From an uncultured Pseudomonas sp. (GTDB taxonomy: Bacteria; Pseudomonadota; Gammaproteobacteria; Pseudomonadales; Pseudomonadaceae): a DNA stretch of 64,000 bases. The notes below the pieces were generated by a model that saw nothing but the letters and a program-made list of their open reading frames with translations, had not been told where the DNA came from and made no database searches. A program made the translations under genes and the position numbers. Shown in pieces: positions 37,519 to 47,600 of the stretch (its first letter is position 1; each line of letters opens with the position of its first letter). The stretch covers positions 806,001 to 870,000 of the forward strand of contig NZ_CAJYDW010000012.1 in the NCBI RefSeq assembly GCF_913774235.1, in the 5' to 3' direction.

Positions 37519-38000
37519 TGAACGGCGCGGCGCTGTCCCGGCAATTCCTGACCTTCCAGCTGGCGGGTGATCTCTATGGCGTACCTACCGGTTGCGTCCG
37601 GGAGATCATCGAATACGGCGCCGTCACGGCGGTGCCCATGCTGCCGCCAGCGTTGCGCGGTGTCATCAACCTGCGTGGCGCCGCCGTGCCGGTGGTGGAC
37701 CTCGGCATGCGCTTCCACCAGCAACTGACCGAGACTTCCCGCCGCAGCTGCATCGTGGTCCTGGAAATCCAGGTCGGTGAGCGCGCCCAGGTCTTCGGCA
37801 TCGTGGTCGACGCCGTCTGCGAGGTGCTGGAGTTGGCCAGCGAGGCCATCGAGCCGGCGCCCCGCTTCGGCGCTTCGATCCGTACCGACTTCATCCTGGG
37901 CATGGCCAAGCAGGGTGCAGGCTTCATCATCCTGCTCGACATGGACCGTGTCCTGGGTGAGGACGACCTCGCCCAGCTCGCCGACATGTCCGCTGCCTGA
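37518..38000 (+). CDS. cheW: CheW adaptor (second copy)
   Basis: This 160-residue CheW contains [54 protein letters not shown] and VVDAVCEVLELASEAIEPAPRFGASI...FILGMAKQGAGFIILLDMDRVLGEDD. It shares overall design with the first CheW but is well diverged, so it is not a recent duplicate. Its ATG overlaps the stop of receptor 4 by one base (TGATG), which couples it to that receptor. cheR follows 11 bases after the stop. Confidence 0.93.
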   Translation: MNGAALSRQFLTFQLAGDLYGVPTGCVREIIEYGAVTAVPMLPPALRGVINLRGAAVPVVDLGMRFHQQLTETSRRSCIVVLEIQVGERAQVFGIVVDAVCEVLELASEAIEPAPRFGASIRTDFILGMAKQGAGFIILLDMDRVLGEDDLAQLADMSAA

Positions 38001-38011
38001 ACGAGGCCAAG

Positions 38012-38815
38012 ATGGATCTTCCCGCGCTCAGTGACAGCGAATTCCGGCAATTCCGCAGCTTCATCTTCAAGGTCGCCGGCATCAGCATGTCCGATGCCAA
38101 GCGCCCGCTGGTGAGCGGTCGCCTGGCCAAGCGGGTGCGCCAGCGAGGCACGCCGAGCTACGACGCCTACTTCCAGCTGATCCAGCGCGACCAGGCGGAA
38201 TGCCAGATGGCCGTGGATCTGCTGACCACCAACGAAACCTACTTCTTCCGCGAACCCAAGCACTTCGATTTCCTGCGCGAGAAGGTGCTGCCGACCTGGG
38301 ATCGTCGGCAACCGCTGCGGCTCTGGAGCGGTGCCTGCTCCTCGGGCGAGGAACCCTATACCCTGGCCATGACCCTGGCCGAAGGGCTGGGTGAGCGACC
38401 CTGGGAAATCCTCGCGTCCGACCTCAGCACCCGGGTGCTGGCCACGGCGCGCAAGGGGCAGTATCCGCTGACGGAAGCGGAAGGCATTCCACCCGCGTTG
38501 CTCCGGCGCCACTGCTTCAAGGGCGTCGGTGAAAACGAAGGTACCTTCCTGGTGGACCCGCGGCTCGCCTCCCGGATCTCCTTCCGGCAGATCAACCTGA
38601 ACAACTCACTGCCCGAACTGGGCACCTTCGACATCATCTTCCTGCGCAACGTCATGATCTATTTCGACATCCCCACCAAGCGCCAGGTGGTGGAACGGCT
38701 GGTGCGCACCCTGAGACCCGGGGGATACTTCTTCATCAGCCACTCGGAAAGTCTGAATGGCGTAACCGATGCCCTGAAAATGGTCAGTCCCTCCATCTAC
38801 CAGCGACCGGTCTGA
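38012..38815 (+). CDS. cheR: Chemoreceptor methyltransferase CheR
   Basis: The 267-residue enzyme methylates receptor glutamates using S-adenosylmethionine. It has the N-terminal helical CheR domain (LSDSEFRQFRSFIFKVAGISMSDAKRPLVSGRLAKRVRQ), the LTTNETYFFRE segment (71-81) and the SAM-binding LWSGACSSGEEPYTLAM (104-120). IIFLRNVMIYFD and PGGYFFISHSESLNG follow in order. All four upstream receptors end in a pentapeptide-like motif, so a tethered, pentapeptide-dependent CheR is expected; the beta-subdomain that decides this could not be judged by eye. Next gene cheD starts four bases after the stop. Confidence 0.94.
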   Translation: MDLPALSDSEFRQFRSFIFKVAGISMSDAKRPLVSGRLAKRVRQRGTPSYDAYFQLIQRDQAECQMAVDLLTTNETYFFREPKHFDFLREKVLPTWDRRQPLRLWSGACSSGEEPYTLAMTLAEGLGERPWEILASDLSTRVLATARKGQYPLTEAEGIPPALLRRHCFKGVGENEGTFLVDPRLASRISFRQINLNNSLPELGTFDIIFLRNVMIYFDIPTKRQVVERLVRTLRPGGYFFISHSESLNGVTDALKMVSPSIYQRPV

Positions 38816-38819
38816 GGCG

Positions 38820-39329
38820 ATGTCCAGCCCGCCGGAGCTCTTTCTCCGTCCTGGCGAGTGGTATTTCGGCCAGGGCGACAGGCTGGTGCGTACCATCCTG
38901 GGCTCCTGCGTGTCCTTCGTGTTCTGGCACCCGGATCGTCGCCTGGGTGGCATGACCCATGCGCTGCTACCCTCCCGTCACCGACCCGCACCGGGCGTGG
39001 CCCCCGACGGCCATTACGTCGACGAGTCCCTGGACTTGATGCTGGCCGCCATCGCCCGCCATGGTGGTGATCTGCCGGGGTATCAGGTGCACCTGTACGG
39101 CGGTGGCAACATGTTTCCGCAGATCCTGCGCGGGCGGGTCAAAAACATCGGCGACCTCAATGTCGACACTGCGCTGGCCCAGCTCGCCCGCGTCGGTTTG
39201 CGCTCCATCCGGACGCACGTCAGGGGCGACGGTCATCGCAAACTGTCCCTCAGCCTCGTCGATGGCCGCGTACTCATACAACAGGTGGAGGTGACCTACA
39301 CTCCGCCGCTCACGAGAACTACCTCATGA
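38820..39329 (+). CDS. cheD: Chemoreceptor glutamine deamidase CheD
   Basis: The 169-residue CheD deamidates specific receptor glutamines. Catalytic residues are visible: C30 in [11 protein letters not shown] and H47 in GGMTHALLP, followed by the usual [10 protein letters not shown] and [19 protein letters not shown]. The C-terminus RVLIQQVEV is typical. It lies between cheR and cheB, and its stop overlaps the cheB start by four bases (ATGA). No cheC gene is present in the operon, so the CheC-CheD feedback of some bacteria is absent here. Confidence 0.94.
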   Translation: MSSPPELFLRPGEWYFGQGDRLVRTILGSCVSFVFWHPDRRLGGMTHALLPSRHRPAPGVAPDGHYVDESLDLMLAAIARHGGDLPGYQVHLYGGGNMFPQILRGRVKNIGDLNVDTALAQLARVGLRSIRTHVRGDGHRKLSLSLVDGRVLIQQVEVTYTPPLTRTTS

Positions 39330-40396
39330 ACAAGATCAAGGTCCTCATCGTCGACGATTCCGCGGTGGTGCGTCAGGTACTCGCCCAGAGTCTCGCCGAG
39401 GACCCTGCCATCGAGGTCATAGGCGTCGCCGCCGATCCGGTGTTCGCCCAGGACAAGATGCGCAAGCAGTGGCCCGACGTCCTGGTGCTGGACGTGGAGA
39501 TGCCGCGCATGGACGGCATCACCTTCCTCAAGAAGATCATGGCCGAGCGCCCCACGCCGGTGGTGATCTGCTCCACCCTCACCGAAAAGGGCGCCGCTAC
39601 CACCCTGCAGGCCATGGCTGCGGGCGCGGTGAGCATCGTGACCAAGCCCCAGGCCAACCTCAAGCAGTTCCTCAAGGATGCCTCGGATGATCTGGTCAGC
39701 GCGGTGAAGGCCGCCGCGCGGGCCAACCTCAAGCGACTCGCACCCCGCGCCGCGCCCGTGGCACCGCCGCCCAAGCTCAGCGCCGACGCCATTCTGCCGG
39801 CGGGCGGCAGCGCCGCCATGGCCCGTACCACCGAGCGCATCGTCGCCCTGGGCACCTCTACTGGCGGTACCCAGGCGCTGGAAGCCGTGCTCACCACCTT
39901 GCCGCGGGTCTGCCCGGGTATCGTGGTGGTTCAGCACATGCCCGAGCGCTTCACCGCCGCCTTCGCCGAGCGCCTGGATCGTCTCTGCGAATTGGAGGTG
40001 CGCGAAGCCCGCCACGGTGATCGCGTCCTGCCCGGCCGGGTGCTCATCGCCCCGGGCGGTCGCCACATGCTGCTCAAGCGCAGCGGTGCCCAGTATCTGG
40101 TGGACGTCATCGACGGCCCGCCGGTGAGCCGGCACCGGCCTTCGGTGGACGTGCTGTTCCGCTCGGTGGCCAGGGCTGCCGGCAGCAATGCCCTGGGCAT
40201 CATCATGACCGGAATGGGCGACGACGGCGCCCGGGGACTCAAGGAACTCCGCGAGGCCGGCGGCCGTACCCTCGGTCAGGACGAGGACAGCTGCGTGGTC
40301 TACGGCATGCCCAAGGAAGCCATGAAGCTCGGTGCGGTGGAGCAGGAAATCGGCCTGGGTCAGATCGCGGCGGCCATTCTCAAAGCCGGGTACTAG
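39326..40396 (+). CDS. cheB: Chemoreceptor methylesterase CheB
   Basis: This 356-residue enzyme has an N-terminal receiver (D10-D11, phospho-site D56 in [13 protein letters not shown]108) and a C-terminal methylesterase domain with the Ser-His-Asp triad: S178 in [10 protein letters not shown]204 in VQHMPERFT and an Asp in [13 protein letters not shown]. The linker of about 40 residues is Ala/Pro rich. It removes receptor methyl groups after phosphorylation by CheA. It is the last gene of the operon. Its TAG stop at 40394-40396 lies within the left arm of the palindromic element that follows, so the C-terminal end (ILKAGY) may have been set by that insertion. Confidence 0.95.
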   Translation: MNKIKVLIVDDSAVVRQVLAQSLAEDPAIEVIGVAADPVFAQDKMRKQWPDVLVLDVEMPRMDGITFLKKIMAERPTPVVICSTLTEKGAATTLQAMAAGAVSIVTKPQANLKQFLKDASDDLVSAVKAAARANLKRLAPRAAPVAPPPKLSADAILPAGGSAAMARTTERIVALGTSTGGTQALEAVLTTLPRVCPGIVVVQHMPERFTAAFAERLDRLCELEVREARHGDRVLPGRVLIAPGGRHMLLKRSGAQYLVDVIDGPPVSRHRPSVDVLFRSVARAAGSNALGIIMTGMGDDGARGLKELREAGGRTLGQDEDSCVVYGMPKEAMKLGAVEQEIGLGQIAAAILKAGY

Positions 40397-40558
40397 TGTG
40401 GTGCTTCAGAAGTTAACTGCACAATTTTGGCGGCGCTTTTTCGGCCTGTGCGGCGTTGCCACTCCTCGCCATAGCCCTGCTATGACTCGTCGCGGCGCCT
40501 GGCCCAGGTCAAAAAATCACTCGCCAATTCTTGCGCGAACTTCTGAAGCACCGCACTA
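40394..40558. repeat. Long imperfect palindromic element (MITE-like) ending the chemosensory operon
   Basis: Terminal arms of 21 bases (40394-40414 and 40538-40558) are reverse complements with one mismatch, both built around GTGCTTCAGAAGTT. The interior is also roughly self-complementary around CATAGCCCTGCTATG near 40470-40484, so the whole ~165 bases can fold into one long hairpin. It has no reading frame. It could be a non-autonomous mobile element or a large transcription-ending structure. The left arm supplies the cheB stop codon. Confidence 0.8.
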
Positions 40559-40609
40559 GAACTTGCGGTGCTCGCCGTACTCCAAGCGCGAGGATGCCAG
40601 GAGAGCCCC

Positions 40610-41185
40610 ATGTTCGACATCTGCCACTGGACCAACGAGCCGGAGACCTGGCTGGCCGAAGCCGACCGGCTGAGGGTCATCACCGATCGGCACAGTGATT
40701 TCTGGCGCCATACCCACGACGGCGCCGAGCGCCACAGCGGGCATTTCTTCGGCGCGCGGGTCACCAGCGGCTTCACCGCCCAGGTGCGCGTAGTGGCGCG
40801 CTGCAAGAACCAGGGCGACTACGCCGGCCTCATGGTCCTCCTCGACGGACAGCACTGGTTGCGCGCCGGCATCGGCTACTTCGACGAGACCCCGCAACTG
40901 CTCAGCGTCCTGACCCTGGGCCGCTCGGATCTCGCCTTGGGCATGCCGCTGGGCGAGCGCGAAGACCTCTGGCTGCGCATCACCCTGACCCAGGGCACCC
41001 TGCGGGTACAGGCCTCCCTGGACGGTCAGCGCTGGCCGCTGCTGCGCCTGGCGAGCTTGCCGGCGGCAGCCGAGTATCGCGTGGGTCCGGTATGCGGCAC
41101 GCCAGAACGTGGCGGCATGGAGGTGGCCTTCAGCGACTTCAGCCTGCAGCCCCCGCTGCAACGGGGTCTGGCCGATCTGAGCTGA
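40610..41185 (+). CDS. DUF1349-family protein
   Basis: The 191-residue soluble protein matches the DUF1349 beta-sandwich family (concanavalin-like fold) whose function is unclear. Supporting features are WTNEPETW near the N-terminus, DFWRHTHDGAERHSGHFFGARV, ARCKNQGDYAGLMVLLDGQHWLRAGIGYFDE, a strand-rich middle, LDGQRWPLLRLASLP and VGPVCGTPERGGMEVAFSDFSL, which are characteristic of these carbohydrate-binding-like folds. ATG 40610 has GGAGAG upstream; the open frame starts at 40568 inside sequence next to the palindromic element. It is the first gene after that element. Confidence 0.8.
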   Translation: MFDICHWTNEPETWLAEADRLRVITDRHSDFWRHTHDGAERHSGHFFGARVTSGFTAQVRVVARCKNQGDYAGLMVLLDGQHWLRAGIGYFDETPQLLSVLTLGRSDLALGMPLGEREDLWLRITLTQGTLRVQASLDGQRWPLLRLASLPAAAEYRVGPVCGTPERGGMEVAFSDFSLQPPLQRGLADLS

Positions 41186-41202
41186 AGCGGGGAGGGACGG
41201 TC

Positions 41203-41673
41203 TCAGCCGACGGTGACGGGGGGCAGCTCGACCTGTTGTACCTGCACGGTCTTACGCGGGGCGACGACCTTGGCGACGCCATCCACCACCTTGTCACCGT
41301 GCTGGTTGAACACGCGGGTAGCCAGGTTCACGCGGAACTTCGGCAGCTTCTCCAGCACCTCGATTTCCACGGTGAGGGTATCGCCCAGCTTCACCGGCTT
41401 CTCGAAGGTCATGGTCTGGTCGACATAGAGCGTACCCGGGCCAGGCAGGTTGCAGGCCACCGCCGCGCTGATCAGGGCACCGCTGAGCATGCCGTGGGCG
41501 ATGGGCTCGCGGAACAGCGTCTTGGCGGCGAATTCGGCGTCCAGGTGCAGTGGGTTGCAATCGCCGGAGAGGGCCGCGAACAGCAGCACGTCGCGCTGTT
41601 CGATGGTACGGGTGACTGTCACCTTCTGACCGATCTCGAGGGCTTCATAAGGAATGTTTTCGGTCAGGCTCAT
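41203..41673 (-). CDS. MaoC-like (R)-specific enoyl-CoA hydratase (PhaJ-type)
   Basis: This 156-residue hot-dog-fold hydratase adds water to trans-2-enoyl-CoA to give (R)-3-hydroxyacyl-CoA, which can feed polyhydroxyalkanoate synthesis from fatty acid oxidation. The hydratase 2 motif is visible: FAALSGDCNPLHLDAEFAAKTLFREPIAHGMLSGAL, with the D-x-x-x-x-H pair (Asp in GDCNPLHL and the following His). GTLYVDQTMTFEKPVKLGDTLTV is the usual second part. ATG 41673 has GGAG upstream. It is divergent from the fadD-like gene, as expected for PhaJ4-FadD pairs of pseudomonads. Confidence 0.87.
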   Translation of the reverse strand: MSLTENIPYEALEIGQKVTVTRTIEQRDVLLFAALSGDCNPLHLDAEFAAKTLFREPIAHGMLSGALISAAVACNLPGPGTLYVDQTMTFEKPVKLGDTLTVEIEVLEKLPKFRVNLATRVFNQHGDKVVDGVAKVVAPRKTVQVQQVELPPVTVG

Positions 41674-41792
41674 GACGCGCTCCGGCAGCAGTGGCAAGGC
41701 GGCGAACGCCGCGAAACGGGGCATTCTACGCATGCCCGGGCGGCGAGGCTAATCATCGCCGCGAAAAGCGCCAAGATAGCGTGACTGTAATA

Positions 41793-41806
41793 GACCGGTC
41801 GGTCAC
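41793..41806. promoter_or_regulatory. Possible TetR-type operator between phaJ-like and fadD-like genes
   Basis: The sequence GACCGGTCGGTCAC, in the context TAGACCGGTCGGTCACTG, contains the ACCGGT dyad and a repeated GGTC. It resembles TetR-family operators with ACCGGTCGGT cores. It lies 120 bases before the phaJ-like start and 128 before fadD. No dedicated regulator gene is adjacent. Confidence 0.3.
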
Positions 41807-41933
41807 TGTATGACGGCAAGGGCGGATATTGATGCTGTTGCGGCCTGGGCAAAACTGCTAGGCTCGCAGGGCCGGATCAGCGCTGACCCGGCACTCTCCC
41901 ACGAACAATAACCAAAGAGCAGGAGCGGGCTGC

Positions 41934-43613
41934 ATGATGCCGAATTTCTGGAGTGACAAATATCCCGAGGGCATCCAGACAGACATAGATCCCGGGCGTT
42001 ATCGCAACGTCATGGCGGTATTTCGCGAGGCCTGCCAGAACTACGCCGACCGCCCGGCCTTCAGCAACCTGGGCCGCACCCTGAGCTACCGCGAACTCTA
42101 TGAGCTGTCCGGGCAGTTCGCCGCCTACCTGCAAAAGCATACCGATCTGCAGCCGGGTGACCGCATCGCCGTGCAGATGCCCAATGTGCTGCAGTATCCG
42201 GTGGTGGTGTTCGGCGCCATGCGGGCCGGGCTGGTGGTGGTCAATACCAATCCGCTGTACACCGCCCGCGAGATGCAGCACCAGTTCAAGGATTCCGGCG
42301 CGCGCGCCCTGGTCTGCCTGGCCAACATGGCCCACCTGGCCGAACAGGTGCTGCCGCAGACCGACATCCGCCACGTCATCGTCACCGAGGTCGGGGACCT
42401 GCTGCCGACCTTCAAGCGGCTGCTGGTCAACGCCGTGGTGCGCCACGTCAAGAAGATGGTGCCGCCGTACCGCATCCCCCATGCCATTCGCTTCGTCGAT
42501 GCCATGACCAAGGGCGAGCACGTCGACTTCACCGAAGCCGATCCGGCCAGTGACGACGTGGCGGTGCTGCAGTACACCGGTGGCACCACCGGCATCGCCA
42601 AGGGCGCCATGCTGACTCACGGCAACCTGGTGGCCAACATGCTGCAGTGCCAGGTGCTGATGACCAAGTACCTGGGCGGCGCTGCCCAGGTGATGATCGC
42701 CCCCCTGCCGCTTTACCACATCTACGCCTTCACCATTCACTGCATGGCGATGCTGACCCAGGGGCACCATAACGTCCTGATCACCAACCCGCGCGACCTG
42801 CCGGCCATGGTCAAGGAACTCAAACAGTGGCGCTTAAACGGCTTCGTCGGCCTCAATACCCTGTTCGCCGCGCTGTGCAATAACGAAGACTTCCGCCAGC
42901 TGGACTTCTCCGGACTCAAGGTCACCTTTTCCGGTGGCATGCCGCTGCAGCAGACCGTGGCGCAACGTTGGCAGGAGGTCACCGGCTGTGGCATCTGCGA
43001 AGGCTACGGCATGACCGAGACCAGTCCGGTGGTGAGCTTCAACCCCCTGGAGCGCCTGCGCCTGGGCACCATCGGCGTACCGGTGCCGGGTACCGACTGC
43101 AAGGTGGTGGACGCCGATGGCGTGGCCCTGGGCTTCGATACCCCGGGCGAGCTATGCGTCAAGGGGCCCCAGGTGATGAAGGGCTATTGGCAGCGCCCCG
43201 AGGCCACCGCCGAGGTGCTGGATGCCGAGGGCTGGTTGCGTACCGGTGACATCGCGGTGATCGAGCCGGACGGCTACCTGCGCATCGTCGATCGCAAGAA
43301 GGACATGATTCTGGTGTCCGGCTTCAACGTCTATCCCAACGAGCTGGAAGAGGTGCTTTCGCAACTGCCCGGCGTGCTGCAATGCGCCGCCATCGGCATC
43401 CCCGACGAGGTGGCGGGAGAGAAGATCAAGGTGTTCGTGGTGCCCAAGCCCGGTGCCTCCCTGACCACCGAGCAGGTGCTCAAGCACATGCACGATCACG
43501 TCACCGGCTACAAGCGGCCCAAGCTGGTGGAGTTCCGCGACAGCCTGCCGACCACCAACGTCGGCAAGATCCTGCGCCGCGAATTGCGTGACGCCGAGCT
43601 CAAGAAGGCGTAA
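41934..43613 (+). CDS. fadD: Long-chain fatty acid--CoA ligase FadD
   Basis: The 559-residue ANL-superfamily enzyme activates fatty acids with ATP and CoA at the inner membrane. The AMP-binding signature is intact: QYTGGTTGIAKGAMLTHGNL (about 204-223), and a mid-protein GYGMTETSPVVS. The linker motif WLRTGDIAVIEPDGYLRIVDRKKDMILVSGFNVYPNELE and the C-terminal catalytic Lys region NVGKILRRELRD are both present. It starts MMPNFWSDKYPEGIQTDI, the usual pseudomonad FadD N-terminus. Length equals E. coli FadD (561). It is divergent from the PhaJ-type gene. Confidence 0.93.
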   Translation: MMPNFWSDKYPEGIQTDIDPGRYRNVMAVFREACQNYADRPAFSNLGRTLSYRELYELSGQFAAYLQKHTDLQPGDRIAVQMPNVLQYPVVVFGAMRAGLVVVNTNPLYTAREMQHQFKDSGARALVCLANMAHLAEQVLPQTDIRHVIVTEVGDLLPTFKRLLVNAVVRHVKKMVPPYRIPHAIRFVDAMTKGEHVDFTEADPASDDVAVLQYTGGTTGIAKGAMLTHGNLVANMLQCQVLMTKYLGGAAQVMIAPLPLYHIYAFTIHCMAMLTQGHHNVLITNPRDLPAMVKELKQWRLNGFVGLNTLFAALCNNEDFRQLDFSGLKVTFSGGMPLQQTVAQRWQEVTGCGICEGYGMTETSPVVSFNPLERLRLGTIGVPVPGTDCKVVDADGVALGFDTPGELCVKGPQVMKGYWQRPEATAEVLDAEGWLRTGDIAVIEPDGYLRIVDRKKDMILVSGFNVYPNELEEVLSQLPGVLQCAAIGIPDEVAGEKIKVFVVPKPGASLTTEQVLKHMHDHVTGYKRPKLVEFRDSLPTTNVGKILRRELRDAELKKA

Positions 43614-43634
43614 CCGCGTTACCCTCAAGCCGCC

Positions 43635-43667
43635 GCAGCGCTACCTCTCGTCGACTGGTAGCGTTGC
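43635..43667 (+). terminator. Hairpin after fadD
   Basis: GCAGCGCTACC (43635-43645) pairs with GGTAGCGTTGC (43657-43667) with one G-T wobble, loop of 11 bases, 22 bases after the fadD stop. T-tract absent. Likely transcript end. Confidence 0.5.
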
Positions 43668-43765
43668 GCCGACGCCGCGAGCATGGTTTTCGCAAGAGCT
43701 TCGGGTATAAACCGCAGGCGGCAGTTTGCCGTCATCCATCCGACCTCTTTCCTTGAGGACTCACC

Positions 43766-44545
43766 ATGCGAATTCGCGTCCGCCAGGCCGTACTGGGCCT
43801 CCTGCTGCTCGGCTCCACCGTACTCGGTCAGGCACAGGCCGGCGAGCCCATCCGCGTCCTGTTCGTGGGTAACAGCTATACCTTCGTCAACGATCTGCCG
43901 GCCATGGTCCGTCAAATGTCCGTCGATGCCGGGCAGCCGCGACCATTGGACGTCAAGCACATCACCTTCAACGGCGCCAGTCTCGAAGAGCACTGGAAGC
44001 GCCATGACGTCCAGGACGAACTGGCCAAGGCGAACTACGACTATGTGGTGATCCAGGATCACAGCATGATGCCGGTGAAGAACCCGGACCTCACCCGTCA
44101 GTACGTGCGCCTGATCGCCGACCTCGCCCGGAAGGACGGTGCCCAGCCGATCCTGTACCTGACCTGGGCCCGGCAGAACAATCCGGCCATGCAGGCCCAG
44201 CTGGACAGCGTCTATACCCCCCTGGCCAAGGAGACCGGCGCGCTGCTGGCTCCGGTAGGACAGGCCTGGCAGAAGGCCCTGGCGGACCAGCCGCAACCCG
44301 GCCTGTTTTTGTCCGACGGCAGCCATCCGTCCTTCACCGGTACCTACCTGACCGCCTCGGTGTTCTATACGCTGATCTACGGTAGCCGTCCGCCGTTGCC
44401 CCCTGCCGCCGAGAACGTCAAGTTCGATCATGCCGATCCGGCCGATCTGCAACAGGATGCCTGGAAGGCCCTGCAGTCCCTCGACATGGCCCTGCGCACG
44501 CCGCCGGCTAAGTTGAACATGGCCACTGCCCAGGCCAAGCGCTGA
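43766..44545 (+). CDS. Exported SGNH-family hydrolase
   Basis: The 259-residue protein begins with a signal peptide (about 1-25, ending in QAQAG). The mature part has SGNH-hydrolase blocks: VGNSYTFVNDLP with the block I Ser (S37), FNGASLEEHW, VVIQDHSMMP, and the block V DGSHPSFTGTYL containing the catalytic Asp and His. Such enzymes are esterases or O-deacetylases acting on lipids or polysaccharides; the substrate is not readable. There is no lipobox, so it should be periplasmic or secreted. It starts with GAGGACTCACC before the ATG. A strong hairpin follows the stop. Confidence 0.82.
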   Translation: MRIRVRQAVLGLLLLGSTVLGQAQAGEPIRVLFVGNSYTFVNDLPAMVRQMSVDAGQPRPLDVKHITFNGASLEEHWKRHDVQDELAKANYDYVVIQDHSMMPVKNPDLTRQYVRLIADLARKDGAQPILYLTWARQNNPAMQAQLDSVYTPLAKETGALLAPVGQAWQKALADQPQPGLFLSDGSHPSFTGTYLTASVFYTLIYGSRPPLPPAAENVKFDHADPADLQQDAWKALQSLDMALRTPPAKLNMATAQAKR

Positions 44546-44555
44546 TCCCTGCCTC

Positions 44556-44583
44556 ACGCTGCGCGACGCTCGTCGCGCAGCGT
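44556..44583 (+). terminator. Strong hairpin after SGNH hydrolase gene
   Basis: ACGCTGCGCGAC (44556-44567) pairs perfectly with GTCGCGCAGCGT (44572-44583) around a four-base loop, 10 bases after the stop. CCGTTTCACC follows, so a weak T-rich end is present. Confidence 0.65.
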
Positions 44584-44687
44584 CCGTTTCACCGGCTCTT
44601 TTCCGAGCCATCTTCTTGTAAAGCCCCGCCGCACCCCCCAACTCTTTTACACTTACCGGTCCAAGCGACCGCCGTCGAAAGAGTTTC

Positions 44688-47600
44688 ATGACCGATACCC
44701 CCTCCGTTGCCCGTCTCGCCGCCAATCTGGATCAGGCCTTCAATGCCGACCGCCAGCGCCTGAAACGCCAGTTTCAAGCCTTGCAGAAGCAACCCGACCC
44801 GGCCCGCGAGGCCCAGTGGCTGGAGCGTTTCCAGGCGTCCTGCGCCAAGGTCGCGGCGCGGCGTGCCAGCGTGCCGACCATCCGCTACGACGACGCCCTG
44901 CCCATCGCCGCCAAGCGCGAGGAGATCAAGCGCGCCATCGAAGGCCATCAGGTGGTGGTGATCGCCGGTGAAACCGGCTCGGGCAAGACCACCCAGTTGC
45001 CCAAGATCTGTCTGGAATTGGGCAGGGGAGTGCACGGGCTGATCGGCCACACTCAGCCGCGGCGACTGGCGGCGCGCAGCGTGGCGGCCCGGGTGGCGGA
45101 GGAACTCGGCTCGCCCCTGGGTGAATTGGTGGGCTATCAGGTGCGCTTCGAGGACCAGAGTACCGACGCCAGCCTGATCAAGCTGATGACCGACGGCATC
45201 CTGCTGGCCGAGACCCAGCACGACCGCTTCCTCGAACGCTACGACACTCTCATCGTCGACGAGGCTCACGAACGCAGCCTCAACATCGACTTCCTGCTGG
45301 GCTTTCTCAAGACCCTGCTGCCGCGCCGCCCCGATCTCAAGCTGATCATCACCTCGGCCACCATCGACCTGGAGCGCTTCTCGCAGCATTTCGACGGCGC
45401 ACCCATCGTCGAGGTATCCGGGCGGACCTATCCGGTGGAAACCTGGTACCGGCCGCTCAGCTCGGAGGTGGACGAAGACGGCGAGCGACTGGTGGACGAC
45501 CTCTCGGTGGACCAGGGCATCCTCCAGGCGCTGGACGAGATCGAAGCCCATGAGCGTAGCGTCGGCCAGCGCCCGGGCGATGTGCTGGTCTTCCTGCCTG
45601 GCGAACGCGAGATCCGCGACTGCGCCGAGGTATTACGCAAGGCCCAGCTCAAATTCACCGAGGTGCTGCCGCTCTATGCACGACTGACGCCAGCCGAGCA
45701 GCAGAAGATCTTCCAACCGCGTCCCGGTCGCAAGATCGTGCTGGCCACCAACGTCGCCGAGACCTCGCTCACGGTGCCGGGTATCCGCTACGTGATCGAC
45801 AGTGGCACGGCGCGCATCAGTCGCTACAGCTATAGAGCCAAGGTCCAGCGGCTGCCCATCGAGGCCATCTCCCAGGCCAGCGCCAACCAGCGCAAGGGCC
45901 GTTGCGGGCGGGTGGAGCCGGGTATCTGCATTCGCCTCTACAGCGAGGAGGACTTCCTCGGTCGGCCGACCTTCACCGATCCGGAGATCCTGCGTACCAA
46001 CCTGGCCGCGGTGATCCTGCAGATGCTGCATCTGCGTCTGGGCCGCATCGAGGATTTCCCCTTCATCGAGCCGCCGGATGGCAAGGCGATCAAGGACGGC
46101 TTCACCCTCCTGCAGGAACTCTCGGCGGTGGACGTCGAGGGCCGCCTGCTGCCGCTCGGTCGGCAACTGGCGCGGCTGCCCATCGACCCGCGACTGGGCC
46201 GCATGCTGCTGGAAGCGGCGGAGCAGGGCAGTCTCGATGAGGTGTTGATCGTCACCAGCGCCCTGTCGGTGCAGGACCCACGGGAGCGTCCGGCGGATCG
46301 CCAGACTCAGGCCGATCAGGCCCACGCCCAGTGGAAGGACCCGGATTCCGACTTCGCCGCCCTGGTCAATCTCTGGCAGGGCTTCGAAGAGCAGCGCCAG
46401 GCGCTGGGTTCCAATGCCCTGCGCAGCTGGTGCCGCAAGAATTTTCTTAACTACCTGCGGCTGCGCGAATGGCGTGATGCCCATCGCCAGCTCAATCTGC
46501 TCTGCCGCGAGCTGGGGCTCAAGGCGCGCAAGACCGACATTCCGGCGCCAGCACCGGCAGAAGCCCGCACCAGACCCGCCCCCACCACCGACAAGCACGT
46601 CAATGCCAAGGCCCAGCAGCAGGCCGAGGCCAGCGAGGCGGCGGTACGCGCCCGGGGCTATGCGGCGCTGCACAAGGCCATCCTCGCCGGTCTGCTGAGC
46701 CAGATCGGCCAGAAGAGCGAAGACGGCGATTACCTTGGGGCCCGCCAGCGCCGTTTCTGGATCCATCCCAGCAGTGTCATCGGCCGCAAGAAGCCCAATT
46801 GGATCATGGCCGCCGAATTGGTCGAGACCACCAAGCTGTTCGCCCGCATGGTGGCCAAGATCGAGCCCGACTGGATCGAGCCGGTGGCCGGGCACCTGGT
46901 CAAGAAGACCCATCTGGAACCCCATTGGGAGAAGAAGCGCGGCCAGGTGGTGGCCTTTGAACAGGTCACCCTCTATGGCCTGATCGTGGTCGGGCGCCGT
47001 CCGGTGCATTTCGGTCCCATAGATCCGCCCGCTGCCCGCGAGTTGTTCATCCGCGAGGGGCTGGTCCGTGGCGAGATCAACAGTCGCGCCAAGTGCCTGG
47101 CGGCCAACCGGGCACTGCTGGAGCGCCTGGACGAATTGGAAGCCAAGGCGCGGCGCCGCGACATCCTCGCCGACGAGGAGACGCTGTTCGACTACTACGC
47201 CGCGCGCCTGCCGGCGGACGTGTACCAGACCGCTACCTTCGACAGCTGGTATCGCCGCGAGAGCGCCAAGCAGCCCGACCTGCTGATCATGCGCGAGGAA
47301 GACGTTCTCGCCCGCGAAGCCAGCGAGGTCACCGCCGCCCAATACCCGGACACCCTGCGTCTGGGCGAGCTGACCCTGCCGCTGTCCTACGAATTCGACC
47401 CGACCCATCCGCGTGATGGCGTCACTCTGCGGGTACCGGCGCCGCTGTTGCCGCAGTTGCCGCCGCAGCGCCTCGACTGGCTGGTGCCGGGTTTGCTCTA
47501 CGACCGCTGCGTGGCCCTGGTACGCAACCTGCCCAAGGCGCTGCGCAAGAACTTCGTGCCGGTGCCGGATTTCGTCCGCGCCGCCCTGGACAAGATTTCC

